Assembly: GCA_032718475.1 (NCBI GenBank)
Contig: JAUCBJ010007785.1
Location: forward strand, 62,001-126,000
Origin: Nemertoderma westbladi
Lineage: Eukaryota; Xenacoelomorpha; Nemertodermatida; Nemertodermatidae
Reading direction: 5' to 3'
DNA: 64,000 nucleotides
The notes under the pieces were generated by a model that was not told the DNA's origin, ran no database searches, and saw only the letters and a program-made list of their open reading frames with translations. Positions within the stretch are counted from its first letter, which is position 1; the number at the start of each line of letters is the position of its first letter. The position numbers were made by a program, and so were the translations under genes. Below are positions 12,101 to 26,800 of this stretch, piece by piece.

Positions 12101-15100
12101 ACGACACTATGTTCCATGACATTGTGTGTGTATGTATGACACTATGTTCCACAGGTTCATTGTGTGTGTATGTATGACACTATGTTCCAGGACATTGTGT
12201 GTGTATGTATGACACTATGTTCCAGGACATTGTGTGTGTATGTATGACACTATGTTCCACAGGACATTGTGTGTGTATGTACGACACTATGTTCCAGGAC
12301 ATTGTGTGTGTATGTACGACACTATGTTCCATGACATTGTGTGTGTATGTATGACACTATGTTCCAGGACATTGTGTGTGTATGTATGACACTATGTTCC
12401 ACAGGACATTGTGTGTGTATGTATGACACTATGTTCCACAGGACATTGTGTGTGTATGTATGACACTATGTTCCAGGACATTGTGTGTGTATGTATGACA
12501 CTATGTTCTACCCGACATTGTGTGTGTATGTATGACACTATGTTCCAGGACATTGTGTGTGTATGTATGACACTATGTTCCAGGACATTGTGTGTGTATG
12601 TATGACACTATGTTCCAGGACATTGTGTGTGTATGTATGACACTATGTTCCACAGGACATTGTGTGTGTATGTATGACACTATGTTCCACAGGACATTGT
12701 GTGTGTATGTACGACACTATGTTCTACCCGACATTGTGTGTGTATGTATGACACTATGTTCCAGGACATTGTGTGTGTATGTATGACACTATGTTCCACA
12801 GGTACATTGTGTGTGTATGTACGACACTATGTTCTACCCGACATTGTGTGTGTATGTATGACACTATGTTCTACCCGACATTGTGTGTGTATGTACGACA
12901 CTATGTTCCACAGGATCATTGTGTGTGTATGTACGACACTATGTTCTACCCGACATTGTGTGTGTATGTATGACACTATGTTCTACCCGACATTGTGTGT
13001 GTATGTATGACACTATGTTCTACCCGACATTGTGTGTGTATGTACGACACTATGTTCCACAGGTTCATTGTGTGTGTATGTACGACACTATGTTCTACCC
13101 GACATTGTGTGTGTATGTATGACACTATGTTCTACCCGACATTGTGTGTGTATGTACGACACTATGTTCCACCTGACATTGTGTGTGTATGTATGACACT
13201 ATGTTCCAGGACATTGTGTGTGTATGTACGACACTATGTTCCAGGACATTGTGTGTGTATGTACGACACTATGTTCCACAGGTTCATTGTGTGTGTGTGT
13301 ACGACACTATGTTCTACCCGACATTGTGTGTGTATGTATGACACTATGTTCCAGGACATTGTGTGTGTATGTATGACACTATGTTCCAGGACATTGTGTG
13401 TGTATGTATGACACTATGTTCCAGGACATTGTGTGTGTATGTATGACACTATGTTCCAGGACATTGTGTGTGTATGTATGACACTATGTTCCAGGACATT
13501 GTGTGTGTATGTATGACACTATGTTCCAGGACATTGTGTGTGTTGTATGACACTATGTTCCACAGGTTCATTGTGTGTGTATGTATGACACTATGTTCTA
13601 CCCGACATTGTGTGTGTATGTATGACACTATGTTCCAGGTTCATTGTGTGTGTATGTATGACACTATGTTCCAGGACATTGTGTGTGTATGTATGACACT
13701 ATGTTCCAGGACATTGTGTGTGTATGTATGACACTATGTTCCACAGGACATTGTGTGTGTATGTATGACACTATGTTCCACAGGACATTGTGTGTGTATG
13801 TATGACACTATGTTCCAGGACATTGTGTGTGTATGTATGACACTATGTTCTACCCGACATTGTGTGTGTATGTATGACACTATGTTCCAGGACATTGTGT
13901 GTGTATGTATGACACTATGTTCCAGGACATTGTGTGTGTATGTATGACACTATGTTCCAGGACATTGTGTGTGTATGTATGACACTATGTTCCAGGACAT
14001 TGTGTGTGTATGTATGACACTATGTTCCACAGGACATTGTGTGTGTATGTATGACACTATGTTCCACAGGACATTGTGTGTGTATGTATGACACTATGTT
14101 CCAGGACATTGTGTGTGTATGTATGACACTATGTTCTACCCGACATTGTGTGTGTATGTACGACACTATGTTCTACCCGACATCGTGTGTGTATGTATGA
14201 CACTATGTTCCACAGGACATTGTGTGTGTATGTATGACACTATGTTCCATGACATTGTGTGTGTATGTATGACACTATGTTCCAGGACATTGTGTGTGTA
14301 TGTATGACACTATGTTCTACCCGACATTGTGTGTGTATGTATGACACTATGTTCTACCCGACATTGTGTGTGTATGTATGACACTATGTTCCACAGGACA
14401 TTGTGTGTGTATGTATGACACTATGTTCCATGACATTGTGTGTGTATGTATGACACTATGTTCCAGGACATTGTGTGTGTATGTATGACACTATGTTCTA
14501 CCCGACATTGTGTGTGTATGTATGACACTATGTTCCAGGACATTGTGTGTGTATGTATGACACTATGTTCTACCCGACATTGTGTGTGTATGTATGACAC
14601 TATGTTCTACCCGACATTGTGTGGGTATGTATGACACTATGTTCCAGGACATTGTGTGTGTATGTATGACACTATGTTCTACCCGACATCGTGTGTGTAT
14701 GTATGACACTATGTTCTACCCGACATTGTGTGTGTATGTATGACACTATGTTCCAGGACATTGTGTGTGTGTGTACGACACTATGTTCTACCCGACATTG
14801 TGTGTGTATGTATGACACTATGTTCCAGGACATTGTGTGTGTGTGTACGACACTATGTTCTACCCGACATTGTGTGTGTATGTATGACACTATGTTCCAG
14901 GACATTGTGTGTGTATGTATGACACTATGTTCCAGGACATTGTGTGTGTATGTATGACACTATGTTCTACCCGACATTGTGTGTGTATGTACGACACTAT
15001 GTTCTACCCGACATCGTGTGTGTATGTATGACACTATGTTCCAGGACATTGTGTGTGTATGTATGACACTATGTTCCAGGACATTGTGTGTGTATGTATG

Positions 15101-17053
15101 ACACTATGTTCCAGGACATTGTGTGTGTATGTATGACACTATGTTCCAGGACATTGTGTGTGTATGTATGACACTATGTTCCACAGGTTCATTGTGTGTG
15201 TATGTATGACACTATGTTCCAGGACATTGTGTGTGTATGTATGACACTATGTTCCACAGGTTCATTGTGTGTGTATGTATGACACTATGTTCCAGGACAT
15301 TGTGTGTGTATGTATGACACTATGTTCCAGGACATTGTGTGTGTATGTATGACACTATGTTCCACAGGACATTGTGTGTGTATGTATGACACTATGTTCC
15401 AGGACATTGTGTGTGTATGTATGACACTATGTTCCACAGGACATTGTGTGTGTATGTATGACACTATGTTCTACCCGACATTGTGTGTGTATGTACGACA
15501 CTATGTTCTACCCGACATTGTGTGTGTATGTATGACACTATGTTCCAGGACATTGTGTGTGTATGTATGACACTATGTTCTACCCGACATTGTGTGTGTA
15601 TGTACGACACTATGTTCTACCCGACATTGTGTGTGTATGTATGACACTATGTTCCAGGACATTGTGTGTGTATGTATGACACTATGTTCCAGGACATTGT
15701 GTGTGTATGTATGACACTATGTTCTACCCGACATTGTGTGTGTATGTACGACACTATGTTCTACCCGACATCGTGTGTGTATGTATGACACTATGTTCCA
15801 GGACATTGTGTGTGTATGTATGACACTATGTTCCACAGGACATTGTGTGTGTATGTATGACACTATGTTCCACAGGACATTGTGTGTGTATGTACGACAC
15901 TATGTTCTACCCGACATTGTGTGTGTATGTATGACACTATGTTCCAGGACATTGTGTGTGTATGTACGACACTATGTTCTACCCGACATCGTGTGTGTAT
16001 GTATGACACTATGTTCCACCCGACATTGTGTGTGTATGTACGACACTATGTTCTACCCGACATCGTGTGTGTATGTATGACACTATGTTCTACCCGACAT
16101 TGTGTGTGTATGTATGACACTATGTTCCAGGACATTGTGTGTGTATGTACGACACTATGTTCTACCCGACATCGTGTGTGTATGTATGACACTATGTTCT
16201 ACCCGACATCGTGTGTGTATGTATGACACTATGTTCTACCCGACATTGTGTGTGTATGTATGACACTATGTTCTACCCGACATTGTGTGTGTATGTATGA
16301 CACTATGTTCTACCCGACATTGTGTGTGTATGTATGACACTATGTTCTACCCGACATCGTGTGTGTATGTATGACACTATGTTCTACCCGACATTGTGTG
16401 TGTATGTATGACACTATGTTCTACCCGACATTGTGTGTGTATGTATGACACTATGTTCCAGGACATTGTGTGTGTATGTACGACACTATGTTCTACCCGA
16501 CATCGTGTGTGTATGTATGACACTATGTTCTACCCGACATCGTGTGTGTATGTATGACACTATGTTCCACCCGACATTGTGTGTGTATGTACGACACTAT
16601 GTTCTACCCGACATCGTGTGTGTATGTATGACACTATGTTCTACCCGACATTGTGTGTGTATGTATGACACTATGTTCCAGGACATTGTGTGTGTATGTA
16701 CGACACTATGTTCTACCCGACATCGTGTGTGTATGTATGACACTATGTTCTACCCGACATCGTGTGTGTATGTATGACACTATGTTCTACCCGACATTGT
16801 GTGTGTATGTATGACACTATGTTCTACCCGACATTGTGTGTGTATGTATGACACTATGTTCCAGGACATTGTGTGTGTATGTATGACACTATGTTCTACC
16901 CGACATTGTGTGTGTATGTACGACACTATGTTCTACCCGACATCGTGTGTGTATGTATGACACTATGTTCCAGGACATTGTGTGTGTATGTATGACACTA
17001 TGTTCCACAGGACATTGTGTGTGTATGTATGACACTATGTTCCACAGGACATT

Positions 17054-20000
17054 GTGTGTGTATGTACGACACTATGTTCTACCCGACATTGTGTGTGTAT
17101 GTATGACACTATGTTCCAGGACATTGTGTGTGTATGTACGACACTATGTTCTACCCGACATCGTGTGTGTATGTATGACACTATGTTCCACCCGACATTG
17201 TGTGTGTATGTACGACACTATGTTCTACCCGACATCGTGTGTGTATGTATGACACTATGTTCTACCCGACATTGTGTGTGTATGTATGACACTATGTTCC
17301 AGGACATTGTGTGTGTATGTACGACACTATGTTCTACCCGACATCGTGTGTGTATGTATGACACTATGTTCTACCCGACATCGTGTGTGTATGTATGACA
17401 CTATGTTCTACCCGACATTGTGTGTGTATGTATGACACTATGTTCTACCCGACATCGTGTATGTATGACACTATGTTCCAGGACATTGTGTGTGTATGTA
17501 CGACACTATGTTCCAGGACATTGTGTGTGTATGTACGACACTATGTTCCAGGACATTCTGTGTGTATGTATGACACTATGTTCCAGGACATTGTGTGTGT
17601 ATGTACGACACTATGTTCTACCCGACATCGTGTGTGTATGTATGACACTATGTTCTACCCGACATTGTGTGTGTATGTATGACACTATGTTCCAGGACAT
17701 TGTGTGTGTATGTATGACACTATGTTCTACCCGACATTGTGTGTGTATGTATGACACTATGTTCCAGGACATTGTGTGTGTATGTACGACACTATGTTCT
17801 ACCCGACATCGTGTGTGTATGTATGACACTATGTTCTACCCGACATCGTGTGTGTATGTATGACACTATGTTCCAGGACATTGTGTGTGTATGTATGACA
17901 CTATGTTCTACCCGACATTGTGTGTGTATGTACGACACTATGTTCTACCCGACATCGTGTGTGTATGTATGACACTATGTTCTACCCGACATTGTGTGTG
18001 TATGTATGACACTATGTTCCAGGACATTGTGTGTGTATGTACGACACTATGTTCTACCCGACATCGTGTGTGTATGTATGACACTATGTTCTACCCGACA
18101 TCGTGTGTGTATGTACGACACTATGTTCTACCCGACATCGTGTGTGTATGTATGACACTATGTTCTACCCGACATTGTGTGTGTATGTATGACACTATGT
18201 TCTACCCGACATCGTGTGTGTATGTATGACACTATGTTCCAGGACATTGTGTGTGTATGTATGACACTATGTTCTACCCGACATTGTGTGTGTATGTATG
18301 ACACTATGTTCCAGGACATTGTGTGTGTATGTATGACACTATGTTCTACCCGACATTGTGTGTGTATGTATGACACTATGTTCTACCCGACATCGTGTGT
18401 GTATGTATGACACTATGTTCCAGGACATTGTGTGTGTATGTATGACACTATGTTCTACCCGACATCGTGTGTGTATGTACGACACTATGTTCCAGGACAT
18501 TGTGTGTGTATGTATGACACTATGTTCTACCCGACATTGTGTGTGTATGTATGACACTATGTTCCAGGACATTGTGTGTGTATGTACGACACTATGTTCT
18601 ACCCGACATCGTGTGTGTATGTATGACACTATGTTCTACCCGACATCGTGTGTGTATGTATGACACTATGTTCTACCCGACATCGTGTGTGTATGTATGA
18701 CACTATGTTCTACCCGACATTGTGTGTGTATGTATGACACTATGTTCCAGGACATTGTGTGTGTATGTACGACACTATGTTCTACCCGACATCGTGTGTG
18801 TATGTATGACACTATGTTCTACCCGACATTGTGTGTGTATGTATGACACTATGTTCCAGGACATTGTGTGTGTATGTATGACACTATGTTCCAGGACATT
18901 GTGTGTGTATGTACGACACTATGTTCTACCCGACATCGTGTGTGTATGTATGACACTATGTTCTACCCGACATCGTGTGTGTATGTATGACACTATGTTC
19001 CAGGACATTGTGTGTGTATGTATGACACTATGTTCCACAGGACATTGTGTGTGTATGTATGACACTATGTTCCAGGACATTGTGTGTGTATGTATGACAC
19101 TATGTTCCAGGACATTGTGTGTGTATGTATGACACTATGTTCCAGGACATTGTGTGTGTATGTATGACACTATGTTCCACAGGACATTGTGTGTGTATGT
19201 ACGACACTATGTTCCACAGGACATTGTGTGTGTATGTACGACACTATGTTCCAGGACATTGTGTGTGTATGTACGACACTATGTTCCAGGACATTGTGTG
19301 TGTATGTACGACACTATGTTCCAGGACATTGTGTGTGTATGTATGACACTATGTTCCAGGACATTGTGTGTGTATGTATGACACTATGTTCCAGGACATT
19401 GTGTGTGTATGTATGACACTATGTTCCACAGGACATTGTGTGTGTATGTATGACACTATGTTCCAGGACATTGTGTGTGTATGTATGACACTATGTTCCA
19501 GGACATTGTGTGTGTATGTATGACACTATGTTCCAGGACATTGTGTGTGTATGTACGACACTATGTTCCAGGACATTGTGTGTGTATGTATGACACTATG
19601 TTCCAGGACATTGTGTGTGTATGTACGACACTATGTTCCAGGACATTGTGTGTGTATGTACGACACTATGTTCCACAGGACATTGTGTGTGTATGTATGA
19701 CACTATGTTCCACAGGACATTGTGTGTGTATGTATGACACTATGTTCCAGGACATTGTGTGTGTATGTACGACACTATGTTCCAGGACATTGTGTGTGTA
19801 TGTACGACACTATGTTCCAGGACATTGTGTGTGTATGTATGACACTATGTTCCACCCGACATTGTGTGTGTATGTATGACACTATGTTCCACCCGACATT
19901 GTGTGTGTATGTATGACACTATGTTCCACAGGTTCATTGTGTGTGTATGTACGACACTATGTTCCACAGGACATTGTGTGTGTATGTATGACACTATGTT

Positions 20001-22144
20001 CCACAGGACATTGTGTGTGTATGTATGACACTATGTTCCAGGACATTGTGTGTGTATGTATGACACTATGTTCCACAGGTTCATTGTGTGTGTATGTACG
20101 ACACTATGTTCCACAGGACATTGTGTGTGTATGTATGACACTATGTTCCACAGGACATTGTGTGTGTATGTACGACACTATGTTCCACAGGTTCATTGTG
20201 TGTGTATGTACGACACTATGTTCCAGGACATTGTGTGTGTATGTATGACACTATGTTCCAGGACATTGTGTGTGTATGTATGACACTATGTTCCAGGACA
20301 TTGTGTGTGTATGTATGACACTATGTTCCACAGGTTCATTGTGTGTGTATGTACGACACTATGTTCCACAGGACATTGTGTGTGTATGTATGACACTATG
20401 TTCCACAGGACATTCATTGTGTGTGTATGTACGACACTATGTTCCAGGACATTGTGTGTGTATGTACGACACTATGTTCCAGGACATTGTGTGTGTATGT
20501 ACGACACTATTTTCCACAGGACATTGTGTGTGTATGTACGACACTATGTTCCAGGACATTGTGTGTGTATGTACGACACTATGTTCCAGGACATTGTGTG
20601 TGTATGTATGACACTATGTTCCACCCGACATTGTGTGTGTATGTATGATACTATGTTCCACCCGACATTGTGTGTGTATGTATGACACTATGTTCCACCC
20701 GACATTGTGTGTGTATGTATGACACTATGTTCCAGGACATTGTGTGTGTATGTATGACACTATGTTCCAGGACATTGTGTGTGTATGTATGACACTATGT
20801 TCCACCCGACATTGTGTGTGTATGTATGACACTATGTTCCACCCGACATTGTGTGTGTATGTATGACACTATGTTCCACAGGACATTGTGTGTGTATGTA
20901 CGACACTATGTTCCACAGGACATTGTGTGTGTATGTGCGACACTATGTTCCACAGGACATTGTGTGTGTATGTACGACACTATGTTCCACAGGTTCATTG
21001 TGTGTGTATGTATGACACTATGTTCCAGGACATTGTGTGTGTATGTATGACACTATGTTCCACAGGACATTGTGTGTGTATGTACGACACTATGTTCCAG
21101 GACATTGTGTGTGTATGTATGACACTATGTTCCAGGACATTGTGTGTGTATGTATGACACTATGTTCCAGGACATTGTGTGTGTATGTATGACACTATGT
21201 TCCACAGGACATTGTGTGTGTATGTATGACACTATGTTCCAGGACATTGTGTGTGTATGTACGACACTATGTTCCAGGACATTGTGTGTGTATGTATGAC
21301 ACTATGTTCCAGGACATTGTGTGTGTATGTATGACACTATGTTCCAGGACATTGTGTGTGTATGTACGACACTATGTTCCAGGACATTGTGTGTGTATGT
21401 ATGACACTATGTTCCAGGACATTGTGTGTGTATGTATGACACTATGTTCCAGGACATTGTGTGTGTATGTACGACACTATGTTCCACAGGTTCATTGTGT
21501 GTGTATGTATGACACTATGTTCCAGGACATTGTGTGTGTATGTATGACACTATGTTCCAGGACATTGTGTGTGTATGTATGACACTATGTTCCAGGACAT
21601 TGTGTGTGTATGTATGACACTATGTTCCACAGGACATTGTGTGTGTATGTATGACACTATGTTCCAGGACATTGTGTGTGTATGTACGACACTATGTTCC
21701 AGGACATTGTGTGTGTATGTATGACACTATGTTCCAGGACATTGTGTGTGTATGTATGACACTATGTTCCACAGGTTCATTGTGTGTGTATGTATGACAC
21801 TATGTTCCAGGACATTGTGTGTGTATGTATGACACTATGTTCCACAGGTTCATTGTGTGTGTATGTATGACACTATGTTCCAGGACATTGTGTGTGTATG
21901 TACGACACTATGTTCCAGGACATTGTGTGTGTATGTACGACACTATGTTCCAGGACATTCATTGTGTGTGTATGTATGACACTATGTTCCAGGACATTGT
22001 GTGTGTATGTATGACACTATGTTCCAGGACATTGTGTGTGTATGTATGACACTATGTTCCACAGGTTCATTGTGTGTGTATGTATGACACTATGTTCCAC
22101 AGGTTCATTGTGTGTGTATGTACGACACTATGTTCCAGGACATT
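17054..22144 (+). repeat. Left copy of a tandem-duplicated satellite block (about 5.1 kb)
   Basis: Private variants recur at a constant distance. The TGTATGTATGAC-shortened unit at about 17457 and the GACATTCTGTG unit at about 17550 recur exactly 5,091 bp later, next to the LINE. Beyond the LINE the offset is 6,256 (5,091 plus 1,165 for the LINE and its target duplication). Further on, the private variants ACTATTTTCC (20506) and TATGATACT (20644) recur 7,007 bp downstream (27513 and 27651). Block ends are approximate. Confidence 0.8.
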
Positions 22145-22698
22145 GTGTGTGTATGTACGACACTATGTTCTACCCGACATTGTGTGTGTATGTATGACAC
22201 TATGTTCCAGGACATTGTGTGTGTATGTACGACACTATGTTCTACCCGACATCGTGTGTGTATGTATGACACTATGTTCCACCCGACATTGTGTGTGTAT
22301 GTACGACACTATGTTCTACCCGACATCGTGTGTGTATGTATGACACTATGTTCTACCCGACATTGTGTGTGTATGTATGACACTATGTTCCAGGACATTG
22401 TGTGTGTATGTACGACACTATGTTCTACCCGACATCGTGTGTGTATGTATGACACTATGTTCTACCCGACATCGTGTGTGTATGTATGACACTATGTTCT
22501 ACCCGACATTGTGTGTGTATGTATGACACTATGTTCTACCCGACATCGTGTATGTATGACACTATGTTCCAGGACATTGTGTGTGTATGTACGACACTAT
22601 GTTCCAGGACATTGTGTGTGTATGTACGACACTATGTTCCAGGACATTCTGTGTGTATGTATGACACTATGTTCCAGGACATTGTGTGTGTATGTACG

Positions 22699-22712
22699 AC
22701 ACTATGTTCTAC
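22699..22712 (+). repeat. Target site duplication of the LINE, left copy
   Basis: ACACTATGTTCTAC is satellite sequence and is repeated at 23864-23877 after the poly(A) tail. The first A is ambiguous with the tail. Confidence 0.85.
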
Positions 22713-23642
22713 TATGTGGCGATTAGGGAAGAGCAGACGCACGTAGCGAAGTTAGTTGCAGCCTCCTCCTCTGTTGCAGCGAAAGCTAAAAAGGAGGAGG
22801 TTTATGACAAATTAAGTAGTGAAATGCACAATTTGTGCGGACTAACTACTGAGAAAGGTGCGTCTGCCTGGCTAAATACCAAACCCTTAACGTTGCACGA
22901 CACTCACCTGTCCAAGGAAGAGTTCCGTGACGCAGTTTGTCTCCGGTACGGTTGGTCGCCAAGAAATCTTCCCTCTCGTTGTGTCTGTGGGTCGCGATTT
23001 TCTCCTTCCCACGTTCTGTCGTGTCCCACTGGGGGGTTCCCCTCAATCAGACACAACGAGATCCGCGATTTCGTCGCCGACTCCCTGACTGAGGTGGCCC
23101 ACAACGTGGCTGTCGAGCCGATGCTCCAGCCGCTGACGGGGGAGTCCTTCACTCTCCGGTCCACCTCGACGGACCAGCAGGCGAGACTCGACGTGTCGGT
23201 AAGCGGATTCTGGGGCAACCGCTTCCAGAAGATGTTTATCGACGTGTCGGTGTTCAACCCGCTGGCGGACACCAACGCAGCGATGTCGCTGGACGCCGCC
23301 CACCTCCATCACGAGGCGAGGAAGATCCGGAGATACGAGGAGCGGATCCGTGAGGTTGAGCACTCAACCTTCACCCCCCTCATATTTTCCGCTTTCGGGG
23401 GCATGGCGCCGGCTGCGAAGCAGTTTGTCAAGCGGCTGGCGTTGAGGCTGTCGGAGAAACGACAGGTTCCCTACCCGGAGTCGGTAGCATGGGTGCGGCG
23501 ACGCATCAATTTCGCCTTACTCCGGTCGTCCCTGATGTGCCTCCGTGGGTTTCGGTCGGCCGCTAGAAGACCGGCGCGGGCAGCGGTGGCGGACGCGTCC
23601 ATTGTGTGGGCGAACGCGGACTCGGACCCCGGGACGGCTTAG
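22713..23642 (+). pseudogene. LINE C-terminal fragment: CCHC zinc knuckle and probable restriction-like endonuclease domain
   Basis: The frame is intact to a stop at about 23640-23642 but has no reverse transcriptase, so it is a truncated copy. It opens in frame with satellite sequence (ATG at 22686), which is chance. A Cys-Cys-His-Cys cluster (CVCGSRFSPSHVLSC, about 22980-23025) is followed by RHNEIRDF, then EP, then RLDV and FIDVSVFNP. This order (zinc cluster, RHN, EP, D, D-V) recalls the endonuclease region of R2-type LINEs, which nicks the target DNA. I also recognise the general pattern (LCLRYGW, GGFPSIRHN, QPLTGE, FWGNR, GGM, MCLRG) from uncharacterised transposon proteins of cnidarians, sponges and other invertebrates. 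The exact clade cannot be set without an alignment. Confidence 0.7.
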
Positions 23643-23863
23643 ATGTTAGAGGTCTGGCGGGTTTGTTGGGTACTGGCAGTGGCAGAGTGGCAGACTGGTG
23701 ATGGGTACTGAACCAATTTGTATTGTTTGTATTGTTGCTAGGTAACAGTTTGAATCAGCTGGTGGTGGGTTATATTTGTACTTGTTTTGGTGCGTTTTTA
23801 TATTCGAATTATTGTTTGTTAATATTATAATATATGGAGGCTTTTGAGTAAAAAAAAAAAAAA
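22713..23863 (+). mobile_element. 5'-truncated LINE (non-LTR retrotransposon) inserted in the satellite
   Basis: This 1,151-bp insertion interrupts the array exactly between two copies of a 14-bp target sequence. It ends with an A run from 23850 and its only coding sequence is the C-terminal part of a LINE protein. These are the marks of target-primed reverse transcription with 5' truncation. The 3' untranslated part is about 23643-23849. Its GC-rich coding region contrasts sharply with the satellite. It is absent from the equivalent position (near 17620) of the left duplicated block. Confidence 0.9.
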
Positions 23864-23877
23864 ACACTATGTTCTAC
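23864..23877 (+). repeat. Target site duplication of the LINE, right copy
   Basis: This repeats the 14 bases at 22699-22712 and is directly followed by normal satellite units. Confidence 0.85.
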
Positions 23878-26800
23878 CCGACATCGTGTGTGTATGTATG
23901 ACACTATGTTCTACCCGACATTGTGTGTGTATGTATGACACTATGTTCCAGGACATTGTGTGTGTATGTATGACACTATGTTCTACCCGACATTGTGTGT
24001 GTATGTATGACACTATGTTCCAGGACATTGTGTGTGTATGTACGACACTATGTTCTACCCGACATCGTGTGTGTATGTATGACACTATGTTCTACCCGAC
24101 ATCGTGTGTGTATGTATGACACTATGTTCCAGGACATTGTGTGTGTATGTATGACACTATGTTCTACCCGACATTGTGTGTGTATGTACGACACTATGTT
24201 CTACCCGACATCGTGTGTGTATGTATGACACTATGTTCTACCCGACATTGTGTGTGTATGTATGACACTATGTTCCAGGACATTGTGTGTGTATGTACGA
24301 CACTATGTTCTACCCGACATCGTGTGTGTATGTATGACACTATGTTCTACCCGACATCGTGTGTGTATGTACGACACTATGTTCTACCCGACATCGTGTG
24401 TGTATGTATGACACTATGTTCTACCCGACATTGTGTGTGTATGTATGACACTATGTTCTACCCGACATCGTGTGTGTATGTATGACACTATGTTCCAGGA
24501 CATTGTGTGTGTATGTATGACACTATGTTCTACCCGACATTGTGTGTGTATGTATGACACTATGTTCCAGGACATTGTGTGTGTATGTATGACACTATGT
24601 TCTACCCGACATTGTGTGTGTATGTATGACACTATGTTCTACCCGACATCGTGTGTGTATGTATGACACTATGTTCCAGGACATTGTGTGTGTATGTATG
24701 ACACTATGTTCTACCCGACATCGTGTGTGTATGTACGACACTATGTTCCAGGACATTGTGTGTGTATGTATGACACTATGTTCTACCCGACATTGTGTGT
24801 GTATGTATGACACTATGTTCCAGGACATTGTGTGTGTATGTACGACACTATGTTCTACCCGACATCGTGTGTGTATGTATGACACTATGTTCTACCCGAC
24901 ATCGTGTGTGTATGTATGACACTATGTTCTACCCGACATCGTGTGTGTATGTATGACACTATGTTCTACCCGACATTGTGTGTGTATGTATGACACTATG
25001 TTCCAGGACATTGTGTGTGTATGTACGACACTATGTTCTACCCGACATCGTGTGTGTATGTATGACACTATGTTCTACCCGACATTGTGTGTGTATGTAT
25101 GACACTATGTTCCAGGACATTGTGTGTGTATGTATGACACTATGTTCCAGGACATTGTGTGTGTATGTACGACACTATGTTCTACCCGACATCGTGTGTG
25201 TATGTATGACACTATGTTCTACCCGACATCGTGTGTGTATGTATGACACTATGTTCCAGGACATTGTGTGTGTATGTATGACACTATGTTCCACAGGACA
25301 TTGTGTGTGTATGTATGACACTATGTTCCAGGACATTGTGTGTGTATGTATGACACTATGTTCCAGGACATTGTGTGTGTATGTATGACACTATGTTCCA
25401 GGACATTGTGTGTGTATGTATGACACTATGTTCCACAGGACATTGTGTGTGTATGTACGACACTATGTTCCACAGGACATTGTGTGTGTATGTACGACAC
25501 TATGTTCCAGGACATTGTGTGTGTATGTACGACACTATGTTCCAGGACATTGTGTGTGTATGTACGACACTATGTTCCAGGACATTGTGTGTGTATGTAT
25601 GACACTATGTTCCAGGACATTGTGTGTGTATGTATGACACTATGTTCCAGGACATTGTGTGTGTATGTATGACACTATGTTCCACAGGACATTGTGTGTG
25701 TATGTATGACACTATGTTCCAGGACATTGTGTGTGTATGTATGACACTATGTTCCAGGACATTGTGTGTGTATGTATGACACTATGTTCCAGGACATTGT
25801 GTGTGTATGTACGACACTATGTTCCAGGACATTGTGTGTGTATGTATGACACTATGTTCCAGGACATTGTGTGTGTATGTACGACACTATGTTCCAGGAC
25901 ATTGTGTGTGTATGTACGACACTATGTTCCACAGGACATTGTGTGTGTATGTATGACACTATGTTCCACAGGACATTGTGTGTGTATGTATGACACTATG
26001 TTCCAGGACATTGTGTGTGTATGTACGACACTATGTTCCAGGACATTGTGTGTGTATGTACGACACTATGTTCCAGGACATTGTGTGTGTATGTATGACA
26101 CTATGTTCCACCCGACATTGTGTGTGTATGTATGACACTATGTTCCACCCGACATTGTGTGTGTATGTATGACACTATGTTCCACAGGTTCATTGTGTGT
26201 GTATGTACGACACTATGTTCCACAGGACATTGTGTGTGTATGTATGACACTATGTTCCACAGGACATTGTGTGTGTATGTATGACACTATGTTCCAGGAC
26301 ATTGTGTGTGTATGTATGACACTATGTTCCACAGGTTCATTGTGTGTGTATGTACGACACTATGTTCCACAGGACATTGTGTGTGTATGTATGACACTAT
26401 GTTCCACAGGACATTGTGTGTGTATGTACGACACTATGTTCCACAGGTTCATTGTGTGTGTATGTATGACACTATGTTCCAGGACATTGTGTGTGTATGT
26501 ACGACACTATGTTCCAGGACATTGTGTGTGTATGTATGACACTATGTTCCAGGACATTGTGTGTGTATGTACGACACTATGTTCCAGGACATTGTGTGTG
26601 TATGTATGACACTATGTTCCAGGACATTGTGTGTGTATGTATGACACTATGTTCCAGGACATTGTGTGTGTATGTATGACACTATGTTCCAGGACATTGT
26701 GTGTGTATGTATGACACTATGTTCCACAGGTTCATTGTGTGTGTATGTACGACACTATGTTCCACAGGACATTGTGTGTGTATGTATGACACTATGTTCC

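Larger units (their letters stand above)
6254..22712 (+). repeat. Minisatellite array, 35-39 bp units (left part)
   Basis: Units begin GACACTATGTTCCAGGACAT and end in a TGTGTGTATGTAT-type tail; the basic length is 35 bp. Length variants differ in the middle: TTCCAGG (35), TTCCACAGGAC (37), TTCCACAGGTTC (38), a TTCATTG insertion (39) and TTCTACCCG (37). Single-base variation is concentrated at two CpG/TpG sites (TACGAC/TATGAC and GACATCG/GACATTG). The TTCTACCCG type first appears at about 12508 and dominates about 12.5-19 kb. Degenerate half-units (AACACTATGTTCCT, AACACTATGTTTCG) at 6224-6251 precede the array. Many frames are open through it, repeating Cys/Val/Tyr-rich peptides; these are a by-product of the repeat and I do not call genes. 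Confidence 0.97.
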
